Shown here: one piece after another, positions 1 through 10,276 of the stretch
How the letters are laid out: each line of letters opens with the position of its first letter
How positions within the stretch are numbered: position 1 is the stretch's first letter
Assembly (NCBI GenBank): GCA_019096155.1
Contig: JAHCVI010000001.1
Span: forward strand, 5,270,001 to 5,334,000
DNA: 64,000 nt
Direction of reading: 5' to 3'
From: Staphylotrichum longicolle
Lineage: Eukaryota > Ascomycota > Sordariomycetes > Sordariales > Chaetomiaceae
The notes under the pieces: generated by a model
Told to the model about the DNA's origin: nothing
The model's input: the letters and a program-made list of their open reading frames with translations, nothing else
The model's database searches: none
Position numbers and translations under genes: made by a program

Positions 1-1064
1 GCCGGCGAGAAGTCTAGAAACCAGCCAGTCTGGTCGAGGCAGCCCCTTTGTCTGCCCCCGGTGTCTTCGTACCACCTACGAACCCACCGTCTCATTGCAA
101 AACTGGAGGCGGGATTGCGCCTTTCAGAACAGCACACTCGAAGTGACATCATGAGAATGAAGCCTCTCGGGGCATCCCGGCTGACTAAGAGCGTAAGGCT
201 GGCATGGGAAAGGGGAGAGAAGATCCGACCATGTCGTCCTTTCGATCTCCCGCCCATCTGTAACTGTACATCTGGGCGAAGCAGGAAGTGTTAACCGTTA
301 CCGGCGAGGCTCGGCAGAGCGTACGGGCCAGGCACACAATGATTCGGAGCAATGAAGGGAATCCGTAACCGGGTCCTTGCCACATGGGGGTGTATTCAGA
401 CAGCGGCGGGTCGCAACCCCCACAGAAAATAGCCCAACTTGACCAATCATAGGGCCTCCAGATGTCGTGATCAGCCGCGTTGAAAACACCACCACTCTAA
501 CGAAAGCTTCTTCACAATGCGCCCTTAACAGCGGCCTCCACGGCCCTCTGCCTTGCTGACCCAGTTTGCGTGGTTAGGACCAATGCCAGGCCGCCCCTGC
601 CCTCGGGAATGTTCGTGATGACCAAGAATGCCTGGGAACAGAATTAGTAATGTTACTGAACAGTAAACGACTTACATACCCCGTGCTCCCCTCCCAGTAT
701 ATTTGCTCTCGAGTGCCCCCGGAAACGCGGACATCCTGCGAGACGCTTGAACGGGTATCCCACCTCACCTCCTGCCGTGCTGCTTTAATACCACGCAACC
801 CCCATCGGCCACTTTCACCCACGCTCCTGACACATTCCCCGCTGCGAACTCGGCACCCCTTTTCAATCTCTGCCCCCTTTGCTTCCTCCGCATCCTGCCA
901 AGTGCAGTAAAACCCAACACGGCCCGCCATCTGCTCATTCTCTTTTGAGGTCTGACCGTTTGTTCGCCCCTCATCTTGCCGTCCAGCAAGCAAAATCACC
1001 CTGCAACAACATCACCATCAACAACAACAACAACAACAACCACCACCACCACAATACCACCAAC
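1..1064. other. Gene-free stretch and 5' leader of the PAPS reductase gene
   Basis: I find no convincing gene here; open frames are short and lack family features. From about 670 to 905 the plus strand is pyrimidine-rich, typical of a fungal promoter or leader. A CAA/CAC-rich triplet tract runs from 1004 to 1064, directly before the start codon. A GTGACATCAT element lies at 143-152 and is one base off the CYS3/MetR consensus. Confidence 0.6.
143..152. promoter_or_regulatory. Possible CYS3/MetR-type bZIP site
   Basis: GTGACATCAT matches the known ATGRYRYCAT sulfur-regulator consensus except at the first base. The downstream gene at 1065 is a sulfate-assimilation enzyme, the class CYS3/MetR activates under sulfur limitation. 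The distance of about 0.9 kb is long but acceptable in filamentous fungi. A single near-match can arise by chance. Confidence 0.25.
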
Positions 1065-1967
1065 ATGGCCGCCGACGACCGCACCGAGACATCTTCCCAG
1101 GTGTCCTCTCATGGTGACCATGGATCCGTCGACTCTGGCTTCGCCTCGCCAAACTCGTCCACTGTCTCTCTTCCCCGGATATCCCTCACTCAGCCCCACT
1201 TGCAACACCTCAACAAGCAGCTCGAGTCCCAGCACCCTATGGACATCCTCCGTTTCTGCAGGATCTTCTTCCCCAACCTCTACCAATCGACGGCGTTCGG
1301 GCTGACCGGACTCGTCACCGTGGACATGCTCTCCAAGCTTGACGCCGAGGCCGGCACTCCCCAACCCATCGACCTCATCTTCCTCGACACCCTCTACCAC
1401 TTCCAGGAGACGTACGACCTCGTGGAGCGTGTCAAGGCCCGTTACAACACCCGCGTCCACGTCTTCAAGCCGGCAGACGTCGACACGGTCGCCGAGTTCG
1501 AGAAGATGTATGGCGAGAAGCTGTACGAGATGTCCTCGGAGCTGTACGACTGGATCGCCAAGGTGGAGCCGCTGCAGCGCGCCTACTCGGAGCTGAACGT
1601 CGCCGCCGTGCTCACCGGCCGGCGCCGGACGCAGGGCGGGCAGCGGGGTGACATCAAGGTCATCGAGGTTGATGAGGAGCGGGGCGTCGTCAAGATTAAC
1701 CCCCTCGCGAACTGGTCCTTCGCCCAGGTCAAGGCGTACGTCGACGAGCACAAGGTGCCCTACAACGCCCTCCTGGACCAGGGGTACAAGTCCGTCGGCG
1801 ACTGGCACTCGACCGTCCCCGTCGGCGAGGGCGAGGACGAGCGCGCCGGTCGGTGGAAGGGCCAGGAGAAGACCGAGTGCGGCATCCACAACAAGCAGAG
1901 CCGCTATGCGCAATGGCTCGAGAAGAACGCGGCGCAGCAAGCGCAGCAGCAGGTCCAGGCTGCCTGA
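1065..1967 (+). CDS. Phosphoadenosine phosphosulfate (PAPS) reductase
   Basis: This intronless gene encodes 300 residues. PAPS reductase reduces 3'-phosphoadenylyl sulfate to sulfite with thioredoxin, in cytosolic sulfate assimilation toward cysteine and methionine. The N-terminal ~45 residues are Ser/Thr-rich and poorly conserved. The catalytic domain follows, with the GRRRTQGGQRGD segment (about residues 185-196) that lines the nucleotide site, and the hallmark ECGIH catalytic-cysteine motif near residue 280. The length fits yeast Met16 (about 260) plus a short N-terminal extension. The frame is open for about 186 bases upstream but has no ATG there. ATG 1065 has A at -3 and G at +4, so it was chosen. 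Orthologues are called MET16 in yeast and cys-5 in Neurospora. Sulfur regulation is expected from the family; only one weak upstream site is visible. Confidence 0.93.
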   Translation: MAADDRTETSSQVSSHGDHGSVDSGFASPNSSTVSLPRISLTQPHLQHLNKQLESQHPMDILRFCRIFFPNLYQSTAFGLTGLVTVDMLSKLDAEAGTPQPIDLIFLDTLYHFQETYDLVERVKARYNTRVHVFKPADVDTVAEFEKMYGEKLYEMSSELYDWIAKVEPLQRAYSELNVAAVLTGRRRTQGGQRGDIKVIEVDEERGVVKINPLANWSFAQVKAYVDEHKVPYNALLDQGYKSVGDWHSTVPVGEGEDERAGRWKGQEKTECGIHNKQSRYAQWLEKNAAQQAQQQVQAA

Positions 1968-3341
1968 GCCTGAAGCTTATTCATCGTTCTGGGGTCCTAT
2001 GACGGAGGAAAACGGGGTCAGCGAGGAGTTTTCACGATAATGATGGGAGGAGGAAGGGCCCAGACTTGCATTTCACAAACGTTATGATGGCATTAAAAGG
2101 GCGTTTTGGGGGATGCTCGGTGTCGGCGTTACTGGTCATCATGGCCATGGGAGGGATCGCTGCTTTCGAATAGCATTTAGCGGTCTTTTGCATTTTGACA
2201 TTTCGTTGCTTGCAAGTTACCTCAGCTAGCTAGCTAGACAGCTAGACAATCAACCTCGTTGAAGCACGACCGTGTTCGAGTCCAGGAGCAGTGCCTGATG
2301 ATGGAGGCGATGGAAATGAAGTGCGGGGAGCAGCTTCGGGTCAGGAGACCATGGCCCACATGGCTCTGGGCCTTTTTAGCATGTTGGGATCTTGGGCGCA
2401 ACTAGTGATAATTGGACGATAGGAGGCGGTTGTTGCGGTTGTGGTACACGACTTTCTGGTTTTGGCCGACAGACACACTTTGAGTGCTGCACATCCTCGA
2501 GCCGTGCATCATGATCAATATGTCACATAGGAACCCTGAGAAACTCCTCTCGAGTGGTAGGTGATGATTTGCGTCTGCTTATCGATAAACCCGCAGGGTT
2601 TTGTGGGTTGATCCAGTGAATTGGACCAATCAGGAGCGGCAGAAGGTTGTCTCAGTTCAACTTTCCCCTTCTGTTTGTCTCTTTCCCTGCAACCGGATTG
2701 CGAGACCTGCCGGACTTCTGCATGGAAGGTACCTTAAGGAAGGACCTGAGTGAACGCCAACAAACTCTAAGGTCGAGGAACTTGTAATTCTTAGACCTGA
2801 ACTACGTGGATTTTCGACAAAAGCCGAGTCCACTGGATGTTTGCCGGCACCTGGGGATCAAAGCTCGTGGCAAGGGGTGCCATGATCTGCTGGCTCAGAC
2901 ACTCTCCGCTTCACATCGCTCAGACTCGTTATGCCATGGTAACCAACGGTAGCTGTCGAGTTCCCCTGCACTGTTATTTCACCGGTCATCATAGCCACGG
3001 CAAGTCCAGGTTCCTTGTTCCGGTTTCTAACGCCCGCAAGACCCTTGCATCCGTTTCTCTCGGAACCTACGCCGCAGATCAGTGAGATTTGGGTTTCTTC
3101 GACTGGCTTTTTGACTGGTTGAGCACCCTGAGGCTCTTCCCGTCGACCTTTCTTACACGAACATTGTCATATGGTCACCCAAGGAATTGCCCTCGGGGAC
3201 AAGGGGGCCCAGGCGTTTGTTTCAAAAGGTAGGGGATTGCACGGTTTCGAGTGCTACCATCAACAGCTATATCATCACGATGCGCCCTTCTTGGGCAGGA
3301 ATCGAGTTGTTGGAGACTCTCTACAGCAAACTACCCCCACG
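1968..3341. other. Intergenic region between PAPS reductase and the fasciclin gene
   Basis: No supported gene. It should hold the PAPS reductase 3' UTR and the promoter and leader of the fasciclin gene. A short AGCT/AGACA repetitive patch lies at 2224-2248. The open frames at 2837-3085 and 3171-3402 have no recognisable domain and no splice partner. Confidence 0.5.
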
Positions 3342-4666
3342 ATGCGTCTCACACACTTACTACACCTCGGCTTCGCAGCATCCGTTTCCGCCCAGTCTCT
3401 GACCAGTGTTCTTGCTGCCAATAATGCCACTTTGAGCACCCTCACCAGTATGGCATGTCCCGTTCATAGCGGTGGTGTAGCAAACTGACTTGACCAGGTC
3501 TCCTGGGACTGGTGCCAGATGTCGTTCAGGCTCTGTCCACAGCTCAGAACATCACGATACTAGCCCCGTCAGATACCGCCTTCGTCAATCTCATGACGAG
3601 GAATCCGAGATCGTCTGAGCTGCTGGTGAACCAGAGGGCATTGACTGGGGTGCTCCAGTACCATGTCCTGACAGGCAAGCTACTGTCTGGCGACTTCTCG
3701 CCAACGCCAAAGTTTCCCGCAACTCTACTTGGGGCGCCATTCGCCAATGTTACGGGAGGCCAGCGAGTCGGGCTGGTTATGGCCAACAGCACAGCGAAGG
3801 TGTTTTCGGGGTATAAACAGGTCGCCACGGTGGTCACCGCAGTAAGTAACCCTCCTTCCCTCGTCCAAGTGTTGGACACGAGAGGGGAGGTTTCTGACAC
3901 TTCCCCCCTTCCCCAGGATGTCCAGTTTGACGGCGGCGTCATCCACGTCATCGACACGGTTCTCACCGTCCCAGCCAGTCCCGCACAGACCGCCGTCAAC
4001 ACGGGTCTTACCTCGCTCGCCGGAGCGTTGACGGCCGCGGGCCTGGTGGACACGGTCAACTCGCTCTCCGACGTCACCATCTTCGCCCCGTCGAACGATG
4101 CGTTCAGGGCCATCGGGTCGGCGCTCGGGAGCCTGACGACCCAGGACCTGGTCGGCATTCTCGGGTACCACGTCCTGGCGCAGCAGATTCGGTTCAGTAC
4201 CGACTTGCTGAGGGCGGACCAGGTCACGCTCTCGACGCTGCAAGGGCAGAATATAACCGTCCGCAGGGATGGCGCGCAGGTGTTTGTCAATTCGGCCAGG
4301 GTGGTGCTCGCAGATGTCTTGACGAGCAATGGAGTGGTGCATGTGCTGGATAAGTGAGTGTTGCCCGTCGAGTGAATCTGTTTACAACTTGGATGGGTTG
4401 TGCAGTGTGCTGATCGGGAATCTTTTTGTAGTGTCCTTAACCCTTCCAACACCTCTGCGACCCCCATTCCGTCTGCTCCGACACAGGCCCCGGCGTTTGC
4501 TGGAGTCGCCGCTGTGGCTGACGCCCCGTTGACTTCGGGGATTGTGCCCACGACGACGTTTGTCCCTGCGAACATACCCCTGAACGGAGGCGCCGTTGCG
4601 GCTGCTGTCCCAACAGCAGCGCTGTTGCTTGCTGGTGGTGCCGCCGTTCTGGCTGCAAATTTCTGA
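3342..4666 (+). CDS. Secreted, probably GPI-anchored protein with two fasciclin (FAS1) domains
   Basis: Four exons are inferred: 3342-3447, 3498-3841, 3917-4353 and 4432-4666. All phases agree (373 residues). The N-terminus MRLTHLLHLGFAASVSA is a signal peptide. Two FAS1 domains follow, each with the ITILAPSD / VTIFAPSN strand and the YHVL and GVVHVLD / GVIHVIDTVL motifs of the family. The C-terminus is Thr/Pro/Ala-rich and ends in a hydrophobic Ala/Leu segment, consistent with a GPI-anchor signal and a cell-wall or plasma-membrane location. FAS1 proteins mediate adhesion; the specific role is unknown. Intron 2 (75 bases) is a multiple of three with no stop, so both spliced and retained forms are translatable. 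Potential N-glycosylation sites (NAT, NIT, NST, NVT) support secretion. Confidence 0.88.
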
Positions 4667-5240
4667 AGCATTTACTCCCTGTGTGCTTCGAGAGTGTGTC
4701 TTCTCTTTTAGTCTCGCATCGCCTGTATACCCATTTTCACTTTCATGTCATGTTGATCTGTGAACAGGATTGAGTTACTGTTTGTTGTCTCCCTCGTATT
4801 TTTTTAGTTTTGTTGAGCAAAATGTGCTCATAATACCATTGTTCGTGTCTCACACGGCGGGTGAAGTCAAATAAATGGTCAGCACAAAGAAATAATATCT
4901 AGTCCGTCAAAGGACTCGGTTTAAGCTGATACAATAATAGCTGCGTTTCTGATAGTTTTACGGCAGTGTTTCGAGCTACAGTACTATCAGCAAGGCCATC
5001 ATGGACAGAATACATTTGACTTTGATACCAGATATTGTAAACTCACAAGATAGACCGTCTCAACGCATGAGAGAAGATGGAGATTGTTTATGTTGTCCTG
5101 TACAATCAGGGGCAAAAAGGGGTTGACCCCAAACACGTGACCACCATTCTCACAGCCCCATCTCTGCGATTTTGTCTTCCAACTTCCATCGAAAGTTTGC
5201 GTGTTGGTCACCACACCCGTCAATATCAAACTCGGCCAAA
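4667..5240. other. Intergenic, AT-richer than surroundings
   Basis: Holds the 3' end of the fasciclin gene and the promoter of the TYW3-like gene. I see no gene here. Confidence 0.6.
4870..4875 (+). terminator. Candidate polyadenylation signal AATAAA
   Basis: A perfect AATAAA lies about 205 bases after the fasciclin stop codon in a T-rich stretch, a plausible 3'-end signal. Fungal signals are degenerate, so this is suggestive only. Confidence 0.3.
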
Positions 5241-6276
5241 ATGAAGAACCTACCCGCCCCCGGAAATAGCTTCGCCCTCCGGAAACAAAAAATCCTCTCG
5301 CAGCTGTCGGTGCCCGACGAGGAATACACCGATGCCTCGCCTAAGGGCTCCGTCGACGCGGGCATCCGCCACCTGATCGATCAGCTCAACGGGCATGCGG
5401 GGCTCGTCACGACGAGTAGCTGCGCTGGGCGTGTGAGCGTGTATCTCGAGGGGAGGAAGACGCCGGGGCCGGCAAGCATGGGTGAGGCGTGGAGCGGCGA
5501 GTCCGAGAGGGCAAGTGGTAATGCGGCAAGCTCAGCTGGCGGGAAGGGTGGTGGGGAGTGGTTGTTTGTGTCCCACGACCCGGTGGAGGAGAGACATCGC
5601 GATGGCGCTGGCGCTGGCGGTGAGAAGGGCTACGAGGCGCTGTTGCTGGGCCTGCAGCCGGCAGCATCAGCTCGAGATGAGGCGGCACAACATGTCGAGC
5701 TCATTGACCGGTCGTCAAGGCTGATACATTTCAAATTTGAGCCAATGGTATGCATCAGTTTTTGCTCAGAGATCTCGGGTGCGGGCGCTGACTGGTCGAC
5801 AGATATTGCATGTCTTGACCGCTTCGCAGGAACATGCTCAGCTGGTGATTCAAGCCGGCATGGAGGCAGGCTTCCGTGAGTCCGGAGCTGTCAGCTTGCT
5901 CAAGCGTCATCCGGACGAAGAGGCAACTCCCATGGTCGCCGTGCGCTCAATGGGATTATCTTTCGAGTCCCTGATCGGAGCTGAGACAGACGGCGTTCGC
6001 CGAACGATTGTGTCACCACAGTATCTGAAGACGCTCGTGCAGATAGCCAATGAGCGATTTGTCGAGAACGAGAGGAGGATAGCCAGGTTCAGCGCAGCTC
6101 TGGAGGCAGCTTTATCTCCCCCAAAGGGCAAGGGGGATTGGGAGGATGCGCAGGCCAGAAGGGAGCGCAAACGACAGGAGGGCTTGAAACGGCGAGAGGA
6201 GCTCAAGAAAGACAAGAGCAAACCTGTCGATGAGTCAGGTATAGACCTTGCACTGGACCACCCAGACATCGATTAA
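5241..6276 (+). CDS. tRNA wybutosine-synthesizing protein 3 (TYW3-type methyltransferase)
   Basis: Two exons, 5241-5747 and 5803-6276, join in phase through a 55-base intron and give 326 residues. TYW3 is the SAM-dependent methyltransferase acting on the tricyclic intermediate of wybutosine at position 37 of tRNA-Phe. The family signature is the early SVDAGIRHLIDQLN...TTSSCAGRVSVY block (about residues 34-72). Further support is the WLFVSHDP segment, the region HFKFEPM-ILHVLTAS that spans the splice site, and the GFRESGAVSL segment. The C-terminus ends in a Lys/Arg/Glu-rich helix. The enzyme is expected in the cytosol. ATG 5241 starts the conserved N-terminus and has AAA just before it. The frame is open a little further upstream but that part is not conserved. 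Confidence 0.9.
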
Positions 6277-6464
6277 GCCCGTTTCGCGTTCATGATTGTC
6301 AATGCCTTCTCTAGCTTCCCTCGTCCATAACGCCCTATTGGAAATCGCTCCGTAGTTTTCAGGCTTCAACCCCCTCGTCGTACACAACCCACATGATATA
6401 CAACATTGGCCGGCCAGACTCAAACCATAGCCACCACCCGCCGTCTTAGATCCACTCCCCATGT

Positions 6465-7114
6465 CTAGCTGACGACCTTGTCAACCCACCCCTTCTCCAA
6501 CCTCCTGACCTCCTCCTTGAACGCCTCCACCTCGCGCCAGCAGTCGAGCGGCCGCCGGTCGTTCTCGCGCAGGCACCGCACCACATCGTTGCGCGCGCTC
6601 TCCAAGCTGTCGGGCAGCTGCCGCACCTGCTTCCTCTCCTCCAGCTTGGCGCGCAGGCTCTCGATGGCCTTGGACACCTCTTGCCGGTTGGGCCCGCCGA
6701 GCTTCTGCTGGAGGTCGTCCCCTTGCTGGCCGGCGGCGGGCTCGGCCGAGAGTTTCTGCTGGGCCTCGCGCAGGGCTTCGGCTTCTTGGGCGTGGAGGCG
6801 CTTCAGCTCGGCGGCGACGCGCTCTTGGATCTGGAGCTCGAGGGCCTGGATGCGGGAGACGTCGGTCTAGAGTTGTCAACGTTTGGTTAGAGGAGGAAGC
6901 GGATGATGGCCCCCGAGGGGAAGAAGTCATGTCTAACCTCATTGCTAGTCTCAAGAGTCTCGACTAAGCTCTGCGAGACGCCCGCTTGGGGTGTGCTGCG
7001 GGCGGGTTAGTTAGACGAGTGCTGGGAGCTTGGTGACAGCTTTGAGGGAGGTTGAACCCACCCCTTCCACACGTGTGGAGCAGAGCTCGTGGGCTTGGAC
7101 GAACTGGAACCCAT
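6465..7114 (-). CDS. MIC19: MICOS complex subunit Mic19 (CHCH-domain protein)
   Basis: Three exons on the minus strand, 7114-7062, 6995-6938 and 6866-6465, join with consistent phases and give 170 residues. The protein begins MGSSSSK, a good N-myristoylation signal as in the family. The middle is a Glu/Gln/Ala-rich coiled coil (about residues 45-125). The C-terminus carries the CHCH-type pair in CLRENDRRPLDC (CX10C spacing) followed by WREVEAFK. Mic19 helps hold cristae junctions in the inner mitochondrial membrane, facing the intermembrane space. Only one Cys pair is obvious, as in other fungal Mic19 proteins. The gene is convergent with the TYW3-like gene, with stop codons 188 bases apart. 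The short exons hide this gene from simple frame searches. Confidence 0.88.
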
Positions 7115-7828
7115 AGTCGCTGGATAGGGCGAAGGAGTTCGGTCAATTGGCGCTGGCGGGCACGGCGTTGGCGCAAATCTCTCGAGCTCTTCTGCGTTCG
7201 CGGTCGCCGGTCGGCAGAGTGATGCTTTCCCGAATCCTTGGCATCCGATTGTGTTTCCGGCTCATGGAAATTTCCGGCCAATGACGGGATACAGTGTGCA
7301 TGTTGCGTCTTTAGCACTGTTCCCGCATTCTCGAGCATCCACCAGAAGCTCAAAAGCTTGGGCCCTATCAACCTCAAAATCCGGGTCGAAACACCATTAA
7401 GTTCCGATTGTGTATTGGGCCGGCACATCCTGTTCCGCTGCACACATTGAGCAAGACTGTCGAGGTGGATTTTTCGGAGCTTCAATCATGTCTCTGTCTT
7501 TTGTTTGTTTGCATCGACTTTGTTCCACGTGCGTTCATCATTCGTGTGCCATTGGTGCACTGAACGTTTCTTGCCGTTCTTCAGGGAGCCAAGTGGGTGA
7601 TGGGCACCGAAGATTGGCAATTCGCTGTTCTGAACCTCACACCTCATCTTTCATCTTTTATCTTATCTGTGCTCCACGGCATAGTTTCTTTGGTCTCTTT
7701 GACATAATCCACGTTTTGGGTGAGATGCGCAGTCACACGGAACAATCTTTGAGCTGGCCCGCAGGGCAATCCTGTGGCCCACGTTTCCCATCACTGGAAG
7801 CCCTGCGGACGATCCCCGTCTTCTCCGG

Positions 7829-8070
7829 TTGTCGACCCCATTCAGGCTGTCCCGGTCAACTTATACACCGTCAAAATCGACCAAGATCTCGGCAAATGGC
7901 ACCATCTTCAATGTGACAGAGGGTGGACGCGGCGGTCGCGGCGACCCAGGGTGCGAGCCCCTCTCATCTCCCAAAGCGGGCCGCTTCGACGTCCACGGAA
8001 CGCCGCGCTAGGGCGTCAAGATCACGACCACGCCCTTGCAAGGCCCATGTGCTGTATGTACGGATCGATG
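7829..8070 (+). pseudogene. Possible relic of a small secreted-protein gene
   Basis: In the second frame a stretch reads GTIFNVTEGGRGG then DPGCEP and GRFDVHGT, has an in-frame stop at about 8009-8011, and continues as GVKITTTPLQGPC. An overlapping upstream piece in the first frame reads VNLYTVKIDQDL. The Gly-rich, Cys-containing beta-type composition resembles small fungal secreted proteins, but I recognise no family. No signal peptide or splice structure repairs it. This may be chance. Confidence 0.2.
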
Positions 8071-10137
8071 ACACGGGGATGAATAATGATTAAACTTTGT
8101 CGGCTAACTCTGGATCGAGGGAGGCTGGTGGAGACTGAGACCACAGATGATCGGCTGGGATGGGAGATCTCGTTCCCTGGTCGAGCCTGGGTGTTTCCAT
8201 AGAGTCTTGGCTCGCAAGGGACCATCCGCATCACAACGGCGGCCGGGGCCCAGAGAAGGAACACGCCCAGCTACCTAATGTAGTACCCGGCGAGCCTGGG
8301 TATCCCGACTGCGGGTATGTTGTGGATAGAGGGCGCATTGCTTCAGGTCGCTGCATGACCGGAGCCTCAGCCGTCGTCTCTTCTAGGACCCGGGAACCTT
8401 GGTTGCCACGGACCCTCCCGCCATCTCGAGCCGTCGTTCCAAATCGGGATCCATCTGGATTTGATTGTCACCCTGTGTTGGTCGTGCCATTCATTACAGC
8501 GGGAGCATGATGTTGAGAATTAAAGACTGTGCGTCCGGAGGATGCGAGAGACAGCCAGTGCGAATGAACCACGGAGCCACACTCGCGACGACATGAGAGC
8601 TGAGCATCCCCCAAGTCGGACATCCCGTTCATCTGAACACATTTTTGGATCAATCTGACCATTGTTTGCCCGTCCCAGCCCGGCGGCGCAGACTGGTCAC
8701 AGCATACGTCGCCGCATGCGGTGAGCGGGAGGCCTGTGGTACAGAATACAAGACGATACAATAAGCGTGGTGCAACAGTAAGCAGCTGGGGAAAATACGT
8801 GTCATGGCAACACAGAGAATTACGGGCCCCCAGACAGGATAACGTTGCACACAATCCTGCTGGCCCGGCCAATGGTCAGTTTTCGGTGTTTGCCTTTTTT
8901 CGCATGCATGGGGGCCTGTGATGGGCCCTGGTTGTCACCGCCGCTTTGGTGCGGAGGACTGGTGCTGAGCAGGTGCCAAGGAACGCCCTAAGAAACAGTC
9001 GGCCAATGAGAGCCTCGCGCCCCGTGGGCTGCATGAGGTTCTGAATCCACCGGCCAAAGTCCCCTAAGCACTCTCACCCTATGATTTCGCTTGGTTCAAG
9101 ACACTCTCCGTCCTGGTTCCTGGACTTGGCCATCCGCCGGTCCCTTGGGCTGCGCCGAACATGCGATGACGGGCCCAGCAAGCCCTGTGCTGATAGGCAA
9201 ATCCGTGAGCAAAGCTGACCCGTGGTGTGTTCGCAGCGACCCTTGGCGGAGCGCAGGGTCGTCCCGCGAGCTCGGTTGGATACCGATGGCCGTCGACGGC
9301 CTTGTCCCGCCGCAAGGGATCCCTCTGTCGTACGGTTGTCGATTCAGGGGCGCGAGATACGAGATGGCTTGTTCCGGAGGGAGCCGTCTCCACGATATCT
9401 TTCCTTTGCGCCTCCATTTTTCTTAAAGGTAACCAAGGTACTTGGAGGCGGGTTGAGTCGACGCGGCGCGGCTGTGCATCCTCGATTCTCCTTTTCCATT
9501 CCAGGCTCCCTCCAGCCACCAACTTCTCTCCCTCACTCAAGTCACGACCTCTGGTTCGGTCGACACTTGATTTGTTTCTCTGCTCCCAACGGTACGCCTC
9601 GCGCTGCCGATTCAGTCTTCGTTCGAGCTCTTTTTGTCGTTGCTCACTCATTTGTTGTTTACTTTTTCCCCTGGCGATTCATTGGACCCTCTTGCTTCGC
9701 CTTCAACCGAGACGGTGCGCACAACCATACGTTCGACCAAGACATTCGCGTTGCTTTCCCCTGGCTTTCTGGCAAAGACCTCGCTTCCCCTTCCTGGAAC
9801 ACTTTTTCGACATCCGCCGGTTCGGAAACTTTTGGACAGTTGGGCCAACCTCAACTTGACAACCAACTATTGTGATCGACGACACGACGGAGGCAGTCTG
9901 TCCACCCCAACGATTCGTGTGCAAACTTAGGCCTTCCCCCGATTTTGTTCGCCTACTTGGGTGGTTATTTGTTCATCGGAACAAGCAGTTGTTGGCCGAG
10001 ATCACACGAGGACAATCCACGGATCCCCATTGTTCCCAGCATTGTTCAGCACACAATGGGAATGTCCACTTTCTGCCCTTCTTTTCAATAACACAACCTC
10101 CACACAGGACAGCCTTCATAAATCGCATGGAACAGGC

Positions 10138-10147
10138 CATAAAAAGG
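10138..10147 (+). promoter_or_regulatory. Possible TATA-like element of the ferric reductase gene
   Basis: CATAAAAAGG lies about 130 bases before the ATG at 10277, within a pyrimidine-rich leader. Its position suits a core-promoter element. No transcription start is known. Confidence 0.25.
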
Positions 10148-10276
10148 GCCCTAACGACTGAAAGCAAAGGCTGCGCTTCGCTCAGTCATTTCGATTCATC
10201 CCCGACGCCCATTTCACCCTTCCACCGGCTTTTTTGAGTCTCACCCTTCGCTACATCCCCAGTCTTTCGGTCCACG

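Larger units (their letters stand above)
7115..10276. other. 3.1-kb gene-poor interval upstream of the first ferric reductase
   Basis: No intact gene is supported. The left end should contain the Mic19 promoter (minus strand). Around 7829-8070 there is a possible coding relic. From about 9400 to 10270 the plus strand is pyrimidine-rich, as expected for a long promoter and leader of the ferric reductase. Frames of up to about 217 residues in 9.2-9.9 kb are low-complexity Ser/Arg-rich and overlap in several frames, so I treat them as non-coding. Confidence 0.5.

Noticed and set aside
996..1940. 314-residue minus-strand frame opposite the PAPS reductase
   Set aside because: Val/Leu/Asp-rich shadow caused by the GC-rich third positions of the real gene; no domain.
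2224..2300. tRNA-like GTTCGAGTCC near 2272-2281
   Set aside because: No matching T-arm stem, D-arm or acceptor stem can be folded around it.
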